A stretch of 57,668 nt of DNA from NCBI GenBank assembly GCA_964436465.1, contig CAYTCV010000008.1, forward strand, positions 1 to 57,668. Direction: 5' to 3'. The notes beneath the pieces are model-generated. The model saw only the letters and a list, made by a program, of their open reading frames with translations, was not told the origin of the DNA and searched no databases. A program made the position numbers and the translations under genes. This stretch comes from RBG-13-66-14 sp964436465 (GTDB lineage Bacteria; RBG-13-66-14). This document shows, piece after piece, positions 48,019 to 55,985 of the stretch (positions are counted from its first letter, which is position 1; each line of letters starts with the position of its first letter).

Positions 48019-49326
48019 ATGAACGATTCCGCAAGCTCCGACCGCACCCCCCGCCTGACCATCGGCGTGCCAAGCGCCCTGGATTACTTTATCCATTACC
48101 CCCTGGTGCGCGAGCTCCTCGGCGGCCTCGGTTTTAAAATCAAGCTCAGCATGCCCACCAATCGCGCCGTACTGGACGCCGGCACCACCTACACCGTCAC
48201 CGACGCCTGCATCCCAATCAAGGTCTTCCACGGTCACGTGCACTCGCTCCTGGGCGCGTGCGACGCAATCCACCTCCCCCGGCTGGTCAAGGTCCGGCGG
48301 CTCAAGCACCAGGGCCGGTCCTACCGCGAATCCTTCTGCCCGAAATTCATCGGCCTGCCCGACATCGTCCGCAACACGATGGGACTGGAGACCGTGGAGC
48401 AGCTCGGTCCCGGGGCGCGGGCCCGCCGGTCGCTCCGTCGCCGTCTTCGACTCGCCCAGCCTTCGCCGCCCGACGGCGTGCGCGAACTGCCCATCGTCCG
48501 GCGCGGACAGCCCGACGCGAGCCTCCCCGCCGACAACCCCGTTCTCATCGACATCAACGTGGACCTCACCCGCCGCTTCGCCACCCTGTACCGCGTGGCG
48601 AACCAGCTCCGCCGCCTCAAGTACTTCAGCTACCTCCACCTCTACCGCGTTTACCGCCGGGCGCTGCGGTTCCAGCGGCGGTACGAGAGGCTGATGGGGC
48701 TCGGTCTTTCGCCCGACGAGGCGCTGCGCGTGATGGATAAAAATATAGAGCCGTCCGTTCCCACCGTCGGCAACCGGGGCGTGCTGGCCGTGGTCGGCTA
48801 CCCCTACCTCCTCTTCGACCCCTACCTGGGGGCGGGGGTGGTCAAGCGGTTCGCGGAGCGGGGCTATGACGTTTGGACCCCCTGGCGGCTCTGGCGGGAC
48901 AAGCGTTCCCTGGTTCTGGGCGCCCGGCACAAGGAGCGGCCCTTCTTCTGGTACTTCTCCAACATCGTCGCCGACGCGGCGCTGTACCTCATCCATTACG
49001 GGGCCACGCCGGAGCAGGCGGCCGGGGAGCGGCTGACCCGGCGGGGATTCCTGGGTCACCTGTTGGCGAAAAACCGCGGGAAGCGGGCCGGGGCGACCAC
49101 CGTGGGGCTGGTGCACGTGACCAGCGCCACCTGCGGCCCGGACGCCTTCGTGGGCAAGACGCTGGAGCTGGAGGCGAAGAAGGCGGGCGTGCCCATGCTG
49201 ATTCTGCAGGTGGACGAGCAGTCCGGCGAGGCGGGCATTCTCACCCGCATCGAGGCGTTCTGTGACATGCTGGAACGGAGCGGACGAGGTTCGATGGAGA
49301 CGGGGGGCGGGGTTGGGTCTGACTGA
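48019..49326 (+). CDS. DUF2229-type CoA-dehydratase-activase-related protein, stand-alone
   Basis: 435 residues. The family marks are LTIGVPSALDYF near the start, LSMPTNRAVLDAG (about 47), TDACIPIKVFHGHV (about 65-78), DAIHLPRLVKV (about 85) and FCPKFIGLPDIV (about 112), matching the C-terminal DUF2229 part of 2-hydroxyacyl-CoA dehydratase activases. The usual ASKHA ATPase domains are absent, and no dehydratase subunits are nearby. Conserved Cys residues (DACIP, FCPKF, SATCGPD) could bind a cluster. ATG at 48019 is chosen for GTGAGG five bases upstream; in-frame starts at 47971, 47998 and 48007 also exist. It overlaps the next Fe-S gene by 14 bases, so the two probably work together. Confidence 0.75.
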   Translation: MNDSASSDRTPRLTIGVPSALDYFIHYPLVRELLGGLGFKIKLSMPTNRAVLDAGTTYTVTDACIPIKVFHGHVHSLLGACDAIHLPRLVKVRRLKHQGRSYRESFCPKFIGLPDIVRNTMGLETVEQLGPGARARRSLRRRLRLAQPSPPDGVRELPIVRRGQPDASLPADNPVLIDINVDLTRRFATLYRVANQLRRLKYFSYLHLYRVYRRALRFQRRYERLMGLGLSPDEALRVMDKNIEPSVPTVGNRGVLAVVGYPYLLFDPYLGAGVVKRFAERGYDVWTPWRLWRDKRSLVLGARHKERPFFWYFSNIVADAALYLIHYGATPEQAAGERLTRRGFLGHLLAKNRGKRAGATTVGLVHVTSATCGPDAFVGKTLELEAKKAGVPMLILQVDEQSGEAGILTRIEAFCDMLERSGRGSMETGGGVGSD

Positions 49327-50641
49327 CACCGACGGATTCGCCCGGGAGTTGGCCCGCTGCGTGGCCTGCGGGAAGTGCCGCGCCGTCTGCCCCGTCTTCG
49401 CCGCGGAGGGCTCCGAGGCCAGCTCGGCCCGGGGGAAGCTGAAGCTCCTGGCCGCCGCCGAGGCCGGGGAGCTGGCCTACGACGCCGAGTTGGGAAAAAT
49501 CATCGGCGACTGCCTGGGCTGCCGGATGTGCGTGGAGGAGTGCCCGCAGGGGACGCGGGTGCAGGAGCTGGTCTTCGCCGCCCGGGAGCGCATCGCCGGT
49601 CGGCGGGGCCGCGGAATTTTAAGTCTGTTAATACTGCGGTATCTGCTTCCCCGGCGGGCGCTCCTGGCGTCCGCGGCCTCGGCGCTCGGTCGTCTGCAGG
49701 CCGTGGGAGCCGGTCTGTTCCGCAGGCGTCCCGAAAAGCGCCTTTCCCCTTCCCAGCGCACCCAGCGCGCCCTGGCCGGCGTTTACCGCTTTCTCCTGCC
49801 CCTGGCCGGTCTCTCATCCCGCCTCGTGCCCCCCACGCTGGCGGTCCGCCCCTTCGGTCTCGACCGGGGCGAGGTGCTCGCGCGAGGCGGTCCCGGCGCC
49901 CCGCGCTTCGGCCTATTCACCGGCTGCGCCGTGGACCTGGCCTACCCCGCCGCGGGCGAGGCGGTAATCCGGCTGGCCGAGGCCCTGGGCGTAACGCTGG
50001 TCGCCCCGCGGGGCCAGACGTGCTGCGGGCTGCCCGCCTGGGGGAACGGCGACCGCCGGGTGTCGGCGTCCCTCGCCGAAGCCAACGCGGCCGCCTTCGC
50101 CGACCATCACCTCGATGGAATCGTCACCGCCTGCGCATCCTGCGCGAGCTTCCTCCGCGGCCACTACACCGGCCCGCTCGCCGATACACTCACCCTCGAG
50201 GAACTCCTCGTCCGCCGCCTGGACGAGCTGCCCCTCGTGCGCGACCCGTCGCTCGTAATCACCTACCACCAGCCGTGCCACCTGGCCCGTTATTTAAAGG
50301 TGGACCCGGCCGAGGAAATACTGCGCCGGTTGGGGGAGTACGTCGAGCTGCCCGAGCGGGACGTGTGCTGCGGCGGGGCGGGGAGCTACTTTATAAAAAA
50401 CGCCGACACCGCGGCGAGAATAGGGGAACGCAAGGCGAATAATATTCTCGCCACCGGCGCCGGGGTCGTCGCCACCTCGTGCCCCGGCTGTGCGATTCAA
50501 ATAGAGGCCTCGCTGGCCCGGCTGGGCGCCGACGTCCGTGTAGTCCTGCTGGGGGAGTTGGTGGCCGAGTCCCTCGCCCGCTCTACTTCTCCGCCCGGCA
50601 GACGAGATAGCCGCCGCGCAGGGCAAGTGTCCTGTCCCTGA
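49313..50641 (+). CDS. CCG-domain iron-sulfur oxidoreductase subunit (GlcF/LutA-like)
   Basis: 442 residues: two 4Fe-4S sites, CVACGKCRAVCPV (near 17) and CLGCRMCVEECPQ (near 71), then two cysteine-rich CCG domains, TCCGLPAWG near 240 with CASCASFL, and VCCGGAGSYF near 352 with CPGCAIQI. Such proteins take electrons from flavoprotein dehydrogenases (glycolate, lactate, glycerol-3-phosphate) or act in heterodisulfide-type reductases, but no flavoprotein partner is adjacent. The TTG start begins 14 bases before the stop of the DUF2229 gene. Its last 59 bases overlap the convergent methyltransferase gene. Confidence 0.8.
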   Translation: MGLTDTDGFARELARCVACGKCRAVCPVFAAEGSEASSARGKLKLLAAAEAGELAYDAELGKIIGDCLGCRMCVEECPQGTRVQELVFAARERIAGRRGRGILSLLILRYLLPRRALLASAASALGRLQAVGAGLFRRRPEKRLSPSQRTQRALAGVYRFLLPLAGLSSRLVPPTLAVRPFGLDRGEVLARGGPGAPRFGLFTGCAVDLAYPAAGEAVIRLAEALGVTLVAPRGQTCCGLPAWGNGDRRVSASLAEANAAAFADHHLDGIVTACASCASFLRGHYTGPLADTLTLEELLVRRLDELPLVRDPSLVITYHQPCHLARYLKVDPAEEILRRLGEYVELPERDVCCGGAGSYFIKNADTAARIGERKANNILATGAGVVATSCPGCAIQIEASLARLGADVRVVLLGELVAESLARSTSPPGRRDSRRAGQVSCP

Positions 50642-51569
50642 ATCGGTCCCCCAGCAGCTTTTCCGCGGGGAGTTCCCGCCGCAGAACCATCCACAGCTCC
50701 CCCCCATCGCGCAGCGCGTCCGCCGCGGCCTCGACGAATTTCACGATGAGGCTGAACGCGTGCCCCGACCCGTGATGGAAGGGCGGGTTGCAGAGGATGA
50801 CGTCGTAGAGACCGTCCAGTGCGTCCCCCGCCTCGGCGGCGCGGATTTCCACATTATCGAATCCGGTAAGGGTGGCTTTCGCCGAGGCCAGGGCCAGGGC
50901 CGACGAGTCCACGGCGGTAATCCTCCCCGCGCCGTTCACCGCCCCGTGCAGGGCGAGCCCCCCGGTCCCGCAGCCCAGGTCGAGGACCCGCCTCCCTTCC
51001 CACCGCTCCGGCAGCTCGTCCAGCAGCCGCTCCGTCCCCCCGTCCAGGGCGCGCCAGGCGAATACGCCGGGCAGCGAGTACACCGCGCCCAGGCCGGGGA
51101 CCTCGTACGCGGGCCGGGGCTCCGTGTCGGGCGGCTCGTCCGCTCTCGGCTCCGCGCAGCGCCACAGGCGGCAGTGGTAGCGCGAGACGGCCTCGACCCG
51201 GCCGAAGCTCTCTTCGAGGTGCCGACCGTAACCCGCGATTCCGGCCCCCTTCTCCCCGACGACGAGAAGCTCCCCTGCTCGGTCCAGATGGTTCGCCGAC
51301 CAGGCTATGCGCGCCCGGCCCCGTTCCCGGTCCCGGTCCCCCCGGAGGAGGATGAGGTCGAACGGTCGGTCGGGCGGGAAACAGGCGTGGAGGGCCGAAC
51401 CGGGGGGCAGGTCGCGGACGGCGGCCAGGGCGTCCTCCACGACGACCAGCTCCCGGGACGGGCGTCCGAGGTCGGCCGTCAGCTCGGCGGAGCCCAAATC
51501 CCAGGCCAGGGTCCCGACCCCGGACCCGCCCAGCTCTTCCACGAGGAGCTTTTCGGGGGGCGTCAGCAC
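50583..51569 (-). CDS. RsmC/RlmG-like SAM-dependent rRNA guanine methyltransferase
   Basis: 328 residues with the two-lobe plan of the RsmC family: a degenerate N-terminal methyltransferase lobe (1-150) and a catalytic C-terminal lobe with VLDLGCGTGGLAL (motif I, near 199), AVDSSALAL and the NPPFHHG signature (near 265), typical of guanine-N2 methylation of rRNA. The GTG at 51569 has GGGAGGAA six bases upstream; an upstream in-frame start at 51596 lacks one. It converges on the CCG protein gene with a 59-base overlap. Exact rRNA position cannot be told. Confidence 0.82.
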   Translation of the reverse strand: MLTPPEKLLVEELGGSGVGTLAWDLGSAELTADLGRPSRELVVVEDALAAVRDLPPGSALHACFPPDRPFDLILLRGDRDRERGRARIAWSANHLDRAGELLVVGEKGAGIAGYGRHLEESFGRVEAVSRYHCRLWRCAEPRADEPPDTEPRPAYEVPGLGAVYSLPGVFAWRALDGGTERLLDELPERWEGRRVLDLGCGTGGLALHGAVNGAGRITAVDSSALALASAKATLTGFDNVEIRAAEAGDALDGLYDVILCNPPFHHGSGHAFSLIVKFVEAAADALRDGGELWMVLRRELPAEKLLGDRFRDRTLALRGGYLVCRAEK

Positions 51570-51606
51570 GGATTTCCTCCCGCACAATCTTAGCACAGGG
51601 ACAAGC

Positions 51607-51635
51607 TTGGAAGCTTTTGGGGGTTATGTTAGTAT
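51607..51635 (+). promoter_or_regulatory. possible promoter of pckA, with downstream palindromes
   Basis: TTGGAA (51607-51612), 17 bases and TAGTAT (51630-51635) form a modest promoter. Downstream in the leader are GTGA-N8-TCAC (about 51655-51670), which resembles but is not spaced like a CRP site, and a perfect 12-base palindrome ACGGGTACCCGT (51669-51680) followed by five T. Confidence 0.4.
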
Positions 51636-51712
51636 TCCCCCTGTTCGTTTCGAAGTGAGATTTATTTCACGGGTACCCGTTTTTGGTGAATACCTGAACC
51701 TTGGGAGTTGGG

Positions 51713-53500
51713 ATGAGTCCACGTATTTCGATGGAAGAGCTGCACCCCTTCAAGGTGACCTACATCACCAACCCGACCCAGGAGAAGCTCCGGCAGTTGA
51801 CGCTGGAGCACACCCCGGCGGTGATGAAGACCGCCTACGGCAGCCTGAACAAGATTACCTTCAACAAGGCCCGCAAGGCCCCGTACACCTACATCGTCGC
51901 CGTCGAGGCCGACGCCGGGCGCTATTCGGGGAAGACCATCGAACCCGAATCCGCCGCCTGCCTCATCGACAGCGTGAAGAAGTACGTCGAGGAGCAGGGA
52001 ACCCTGGTTGAAATCCAGGGCTACGAGGGTCTCGGCCCGCGCGCCGTCGGCGTGCAGTGGCTCTACTCCCTGGACATCACGAACGTCGCCGCCATGCAGC
52101 AAATCCTCTCCTTCCCCCGGGAGATGGTGGAGACGAAGGAACAGCTCTCCAAGCCCTTCAAGCCCACCCTCCGTCTGGTCATGACGCCGGGCCTGGAGGC
52201 GAAAGGCATGCCCGGCGGCCAGGCCATGGTGGTGGACCTGGACAACTGGACCACCTACGTCATCGGGGCGGATTACTTCGGCGAGAGTAAGAAGGGTGCC
52301 CTGCGCATGCTCAACGAGTACACCTACCAGCGCGGCGCTCTGACCCTCCACGCCGGGGCCAAGGCGGTTACCATCGGCGGGAAGACCGTCACCATGGCGA
52401 TTCTCGGCCTCTCCGGCACCGGGAAAACCACCACCACCTTTTCCAAGCAGGGCGAGCTGACCCAGCCCATCCAGGACGACATGGTGACCCTGTGGCCCGG
52501 GGGTGAGATTTCCATCACCGAGAACGGCTGCTTCGCCAAGACCTACGGGTTGGCCGAGGAGTCCGAGCCGGTCATCTACGCCGGCACCACCGACCCCTCC
52601 GCCTGGACCGAGAACGTGTACGTGGACGAAAAGGGCGGGTTCGACTTTTCCAAGAGCCGGCTGACGGTGGAGGAGGTCGAGCGCTACCACGACATCCTCC
52701 TCGCCACGAAGGCCCCCGCGGGAAACGTGGAAAAGTTCATCCGGGGGGAGGTCAAAATCGACGACGTGGTCAACGAGTACGACACCCCCGCCGACGGCTG
52801 GGACTTCCTCGTCTGGACCCAGAACGGCCGCTCCATCATCCCGATGAAGGCGATAAAGAACGCGGCCGACCTGCACAACATTCCGCCCCTCAAGTACATG
52901 GGCATCCTCAACCGCGACGAGGGTCCCGACGCGGCCTACCCGGGCATCATCCGCTTCGTCAGCCCGGAGCAGGCCGGCGGATACTTCATGCTCGGCGAGA
53001 CGACCAAGACCTCGGCGGCCGGCAAGGAGCGCGGCCGCACCCGCAGCCCCTTCACCCAGCCCTTCTTCCCCCGGCAGAACGGGCTCCAGCCGAAGCGCTT
53101 CGCCGAGCTGGTGGCCACGATGCCGGGCGTGGTCTGCTGGGCCATGAACACGGGTTGGGTCGGCGGCGACGCCCTGGACGTCAAGGCGGGTAAGGCCCTG
53201 AAGGTGAAGATTCCCCACTCCTCCGCCATGCTCGAGGCCATGCTCATGGGGAGTGTCGTCTGGAAGAGGGACCCCGACTTCGGCTACGAGATTGTGGACG
53301 TGGAAAACCCCGCCAACGCGGCGCTCCTGGCCAAGGTGCCCGCGGAGATTCTGAATCCCGTGCTCTTCTTCACCAAGGCCGGCCGGATGGACGAGTACCG
53401 GGCCTGGGTGGAGAAGATGCTGCGGGAGCGGCGCGAGTTTTTGGAGAAATACGCCGTGGACCCCGTCATCGTCCGCGCCGTCTGCGACCCCCGCAGCTAA
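51713..53500 (+). CDS. pckA: phosphoenolpyruvate carboxykinase (ATP type), divergent
   Basis: 595 residues. The ATP-PEPCK core is visible: ALTLHAGAKAV then the P-loop GLSGTGKTTT (near 228), the kinase-2 acidic pair in QDDMVTLWPGG (near 247), and ENGCFAKTYGL (near 265; usual EGGCYAKT). The later RTRSPFTQPFF region near 445 is in the adenine- and substrate-binding part. It is longer than the usual 530-540, with an extended N-terminus (about 1-130) that differs from the E. coli type. It interconverts oxaloacetate and PEP, linking C4 acids to sugar synthesis, which fits with the dicarboxylate-type genes elsewhere here. The ATG is preceded by GGGAG; an upstream TTG adds four residues. Confidence 0.8.
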   Translation: MSPRISMEELHPFKVTYITNPTQEKLRQLTLEHTPAVMKTAYGSLNKITFNKARKAPYTYIVAVEADAGRYSGKTIEPESAACLIDSVKKYVEEQGTLVEIQGYEGLGPRAVGVQWLYSLDITNVAAMQQILSFPREMVETKEQLSKPFKPTLRLVMTPGLEAKGMPGGQAMVVDLDNWTTYVIGADYFGESKKGALRMLNEYTYQRGALTLHAGAKAVTIGGKTVTMAILGLSGTGKTTTTFSKQGELTQPIQDDMVTLWPGGEISITENGCFAKTYGLAEESEPVIYAGTTDPSAWTENVYVDEKGGFDFSKSRLTVEEVERYHDILLATKAPAGNVEKFIRGEVKIDDVVNEYDTPADGWDFLVWTQNGRSIIPMKAIKNAADLHNIPPLKYMGILNRDEGPDAAYPGIIRFVSPEQAGGYFMLGETTKTSAAGKERGRTRSPFTQPFFPRQNGLQPKRFAELVATMPGVVCWAMNTGWVGGDALDVKAGKALKVKIPHSSAMLEAMLMGSVVWKRDPDFGYEIVDVENPANAALLAKVPAEILNPVLFFTKAGRMDEYRAWVEKMLRERREFLEKYAVDPVIVRAVCDPRS

Positions 53501-53513
53501 TTTCACGCATAAT

Positions 53514-53540
53514 GAGACAAGGGTGTAAAAATCCCTTGCC
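53514..53540. repeat. family A palindrome (copy 5)
   Basis: GAGACAAGGGTG...ATCCCTTGCC keeps the same arms (CAAGGG/CCCTTG) as copy 1 but has an A-rich centre. It lies between the pckA stop and its terminator, just as copy 1 lies between ftsX and its terminator. Confidence 0.6.
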
Positions 53541-53546
53541 TTCAGG

Positions 53547-53573
53547 CGGCCGTCCTCGAGGGCGGCCGTTTTT
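53547..53573 (+). terminator. rho-independent terminator after pckA
   Basis: CGGCCGTCCT (53547-53556) pairs with AGGGCGGCCG (53559-53568) with one G-T pair, followed by five T. The gap from here to 53699 has only a GGGGACG/CGTCCCC hairpin near 53625-53650 and no gene. Confidence 0.8.
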
Positions 53574-53699
53574 CAGGCCGGGAACCGACGGCGACCCGAC
53601 TGCGTTTCGATAGTGGCGCACGGACCGGGGACGAAAGTTCCATGGCGTCCCCGAAGGGGAGTAAGGCGGGGCCTTGCGGAGATGGATTTGCACAACGCG

Positions 53700-53729
53700 T
53701 TGACTTTTGGGGGGTTCTTCTGTTATACT
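53700..53729 (+). promoter_or_regulatory. promoter of the RNase G gene
   Basis: TTGACT (53700-53705), 18 bases and TATACT (53724-53729). Transcription would start near 53736, giving a leader of about 217 bases before the TTG start codon. Confidence 0.7.
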
Positions 53730-53739
53730 ATGTGCGTAA

Positions 53740-53754
53740 GTTAAACGGTTTAAC
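53740..53754. promoter_or_regulatory. operator-like palindrome at the RNase G transcript start
   Basis: GTTAAAC-G-GTTTAAC is a perfect seven-base inverted repeat within about five bases of the predicted start, followed by three pyrimidine runs ending in seven T. The one-base loop argues for a protein-binding operator more than an RNA hairpin. Confidence 0.5.
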
Positions 53755-53835
53755 CCTTTTTACCTTTTTTCCCTTTTTTTGAACCGATTATGCAGGCCAA
53801 CGGCTCCAGAATAGTCTTGTGCCCGAACCATCGGG

Positions 53836-53861
53836 GGTTCCGACGTCTCGTCGTCGGAACC
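53836..53861 (+). promoter_or_regulatory. 10-bp stem-loop in the RNase G leader
   Basis: GGTTCCGACG (53836-53845) and CGTCGGAACC (53852-53861) pair perfectly with a six-base loop, about 90 bases before the start codon. RNase E-type mRNAs in other bacteria carry leader hairpins that let the enzyme cut its own message; the same role is inferred here. Confidence 0.5.
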
Positions 53862-53952
53862 ATGCTTTTGTGCCCGCCGGGACGTTCGGCTCCCCGACCG
53901 GTCACACCAAGGCCTGCCTCGGTTCGCTCAGCTTTAAAGCACGAGGTTTTGG

Positions 53953-55518
53953 TTGAAAAAAGAAATCTTGGTCAGCGTCTCCCCCCTCGAGACTCGGGTG
54001 GCCACGCTCGAGGACGAGGACTTGGTGGAGATAATGACCGAATCCGCCGATGCTCGTCACATCGTCGGGAACATATACAAAGGACGTGTTAGCGAGGTTC
54101 TCCCCGGGCTCCAGGCCGCCTTCATCGACATCGGGCTCGACCGCAACGCCTTCCTCCACGCCGAAGACCTGGTCACCGACGCACAGGATATCGGCGCCTT
54201 CCTGGACTCCGATTACGACAACCTTATAGACCACCGGCGGGGCCGTCGGCGCGAGGTTCCGCCTATCGAGAAGCTCCTCTCCCGGGGCCAGGAGATTTTA
54301 GTCCAAATCACCAAGGAGCCCATCGGGAAGAAGGGTCCCCGGGCCACCGCCAACATCACCATCGCCGGACGCTACCTGGTGCTGATGCCCTATGCCGACC
54401 ACGTGGGCGTCAGCCGTAAAATCGCCTCGGCCTCCGAGCGCAACCGCCTGCGCAAGTTGGTGAAGAACCTGCGCGCGGGCGACACCGGATTCATCGTCCG
54501 CACCGTCGGCGAAGGCTCCTCCAAGACGGCCATCCGCGCCGAGATGAGCTATCTGAACCGCCTCTCCCGGGAAATAGTCCGCAAGGCGAAAAAAACCGAG
54601 GCACCGGCCCTGGTCTACGACGACCTGGGGCTGGTGTTTTCCATCATCCGCGACGTTCTGTCCGAAGAGGTGGACTCCCTCGTCATCGACGACCGGGAGC
54701 TCTACAACCGCATCCGGAACTTCGCCCGCCGCACCGCCCCGAAGCTCTCCACCCGCATCGAACTCTACTCCGGCCGCTACCCCCTCCTCGAGGCCTACGG
54801 CGTCGAGCGTGAGCTGGAACGCATGCTCCAGCGGCGGAATTGGCTCAAATGCGGCGGCTACATCGTCATCGAGCAGACCGAGGCGCTGACGTCCATCGAC
54901 GTCAACACCGGCAAGAACATAGGCAAGACGGACCTGGAGCGGACGGTCTTCGAAACCAACCTGGAGGCGGCGGTGGAGATACCCCGCCAGCTACGCCTCC
55001 GGGACATGGGCGGCATCATCATCATCGACTTCATCGACATGGAGGTCCAGGGACACCGCGACGAGGTGGTCAAGCGCCTCAACCAGTCCCTGCAGAAGGA
55101 CCGGTCCAAAACCCGCGTGCGGCGGATGAGCGACCTGGGCCTGGTCGAGATGACCCGAAAAAGGGTCCGGCGCAGCGTCACGGCCCAGATGACCGGCCGT
55201 TGCCCCTGTTGCGGCGGCACCGGCCTCGTGTTGTCCGACACGTCCCTGGCCCTGCACGTGGAGAACACCCTCCGACGGGCGCTCTGCCAGGCCGGGGAAT
55301 CCACCGTCCAGCTCGTCTGCAACCCCAACGTCGTGCAGCTCCTCAAGACTCGATACCCCACCATCCTCGAGCGTCTGCAGCAGGAGTTCGGGCGGGAAAT
55401 CGTACTGCAGGCGAATCCGCTCCAGCCCTTCGACGAGCTGACGGTCAAAGGGGTGGCCGACGCGAAGAAACCGCGGCGGTCGCGGGGCAGGCGCCGGCAT
55501 GTCCGGAAGAAGAGCTGA
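53953..55518 (+). CDS. rng: ribonuclease G/E family endoribonuclease
   Basis: 521 residues, the length of RNase G, without the long RNase E C-terminal scaffold. An S1 RNA-binding domain (about 35-130, GNIYKGRVSEVLPGLQAAFIDIG) is interrupted by a short basic insert (HRRGRRREVPP). An RNase H-like region follows, then the catalytic metal site with Asp in TSIDVNTGK near 318 and Asp in IIIDFIDM near 360, and the zinc-link cysteines in CPCCGGTG near 418. The C-terminus is a basic tail. The start is TTG, fixed by KKEILVSVSP, the usual RNase G opening. It shapes rRNA 5' ends and mRNA decay. It leads a unit with the DUF1284 gene two bases downstream. Confidence 0.92.
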   Translation: MKKEILVSVSPLETRVATLEDEDLVEIMTESADARHIVGNIYKGRVSEVLPGLQAAFIDIGLDRNAFLHAEDLVTDAQDIGAFLDSDYDNLIDHRRGRRREVPPIEKLLSRGQEILVQITKEPIGKKGPRATANITIAGRYLVLMPYADHVGVSRKIASASERNRLRKLVKNLRAGDTGFIVRTVGEGSSKTAIRAEMSYLNRLSREIVRKAKKTEAPALVYDDLGLVFSIIRDVLSEEVDSLVIDDRELYNRIRNFARRTAPKLSTRIELYSGRYPLLEAYGVERELERMLQRRNWLKCGGYIVIEQTEALTSIDVNTGKNIGKTDLERTVFETNLEAAVEIPRQLRLRDMGGIIIIDFIDMEVQGHRDEVVKRLNQSLQKDRSKTRVRRMSDLGLVEMTRKRVRRSVTAQMTGRCPCCGGTGLVLSDTSLALHVENTLRRALCQAGESTVQLVCNPNVVQLLKTRYPTILERLQQEFGREIVLQANPLQPFDELTVKGVADAKKPRRSRGRRRHVRKKS

Positions 55519-55520
55519 CC

Positions 55521-55985
55521 GTGGGCCATCCGCCGACCGTCGGCGTCATTCGTCTGCGCCCCCATCACCTTCTTTGTCTTATCGCCTTTCAGGGTGAGGG
55601 GTACTCGCCGGGGTTCATCGCCAAGACCCTGGGGCTCCAGCGCGCCTTCCTGGCCGCCGACACCGTCGTCGAGCTCGTGGAGGGGCCGGACGACCTGTGC
55701 GACGGCTGCCCGGAGATGAGCCCGGAGTGCGTCTCCCTCGCTCCGGATTCCGGCGTGGAGAAGCTCGACCGCGCCGCCGCCGACCTTCTGGGGGTGTCAC
55801 CGGGGCGTCATCGGGCGGCGGAACTGCTTCGATTGCTGAAAAACAACTTCACCGCCGAGCGGGGGTACGCGGTATGCGGCGGTTGTTCCTGGCTGCCCCG
55901 GATGGACTGCCCGCGGGTCATCGCGGCCCGACTCGATGAGCTTTTCCCTGAGCAACAGACCCCCGGCGGAGGACCCTGTGCCTAG
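55521..55985 (+). CDS. DUF1284 cysteine-rich protein
   Basis: 154 residues starting at GTG two bases after the RNase G stop. The family signature IRLRPHHLLCLIAFQGEGYSP (near 10-30) is clear, with six Cys in CDGCPEMSPEC and CGGCSWLPRMDC that could hold a metal cluster. DUF1284 proteins are small and uncharacterised. Its stop overlaps the start of the pilus-like gene by eight bases, so it forms part of the same transcript. Confidence 0.82.
   Translation: MGHPPTVGVIRLRPHHLLCLIAFQGEGYSPGFIAKTLGLQRAFLAADTVVELVEGPDDLCDGCPEMSPECVSLAPDSGVEKLDRAAADLLGVSPGRHRAAELLRLLKNNFTAERGYAVCGGCSWLPRMDCPRVIAARLDELFPEQQTPGGGPCA

Noticed and set aside
47569..49329. 586-codon leftward open frame over the barrel and DUF2229 genes
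   Set aside because: It spans parts of two supported rightward genes and has antisense-type composition.
51662..53506. 614-codon leftward open frame over pckA
   Set aside because: Shadow of a conserved enzyme gene; it has no start signal.
53574..53699. Small RNA or riboswitch between pckA and the RNase G promoter
   Set aside because: A GGGGACG/CGTCCCC hairpin is present, but no promoter or known riboswitch consensus could be found.
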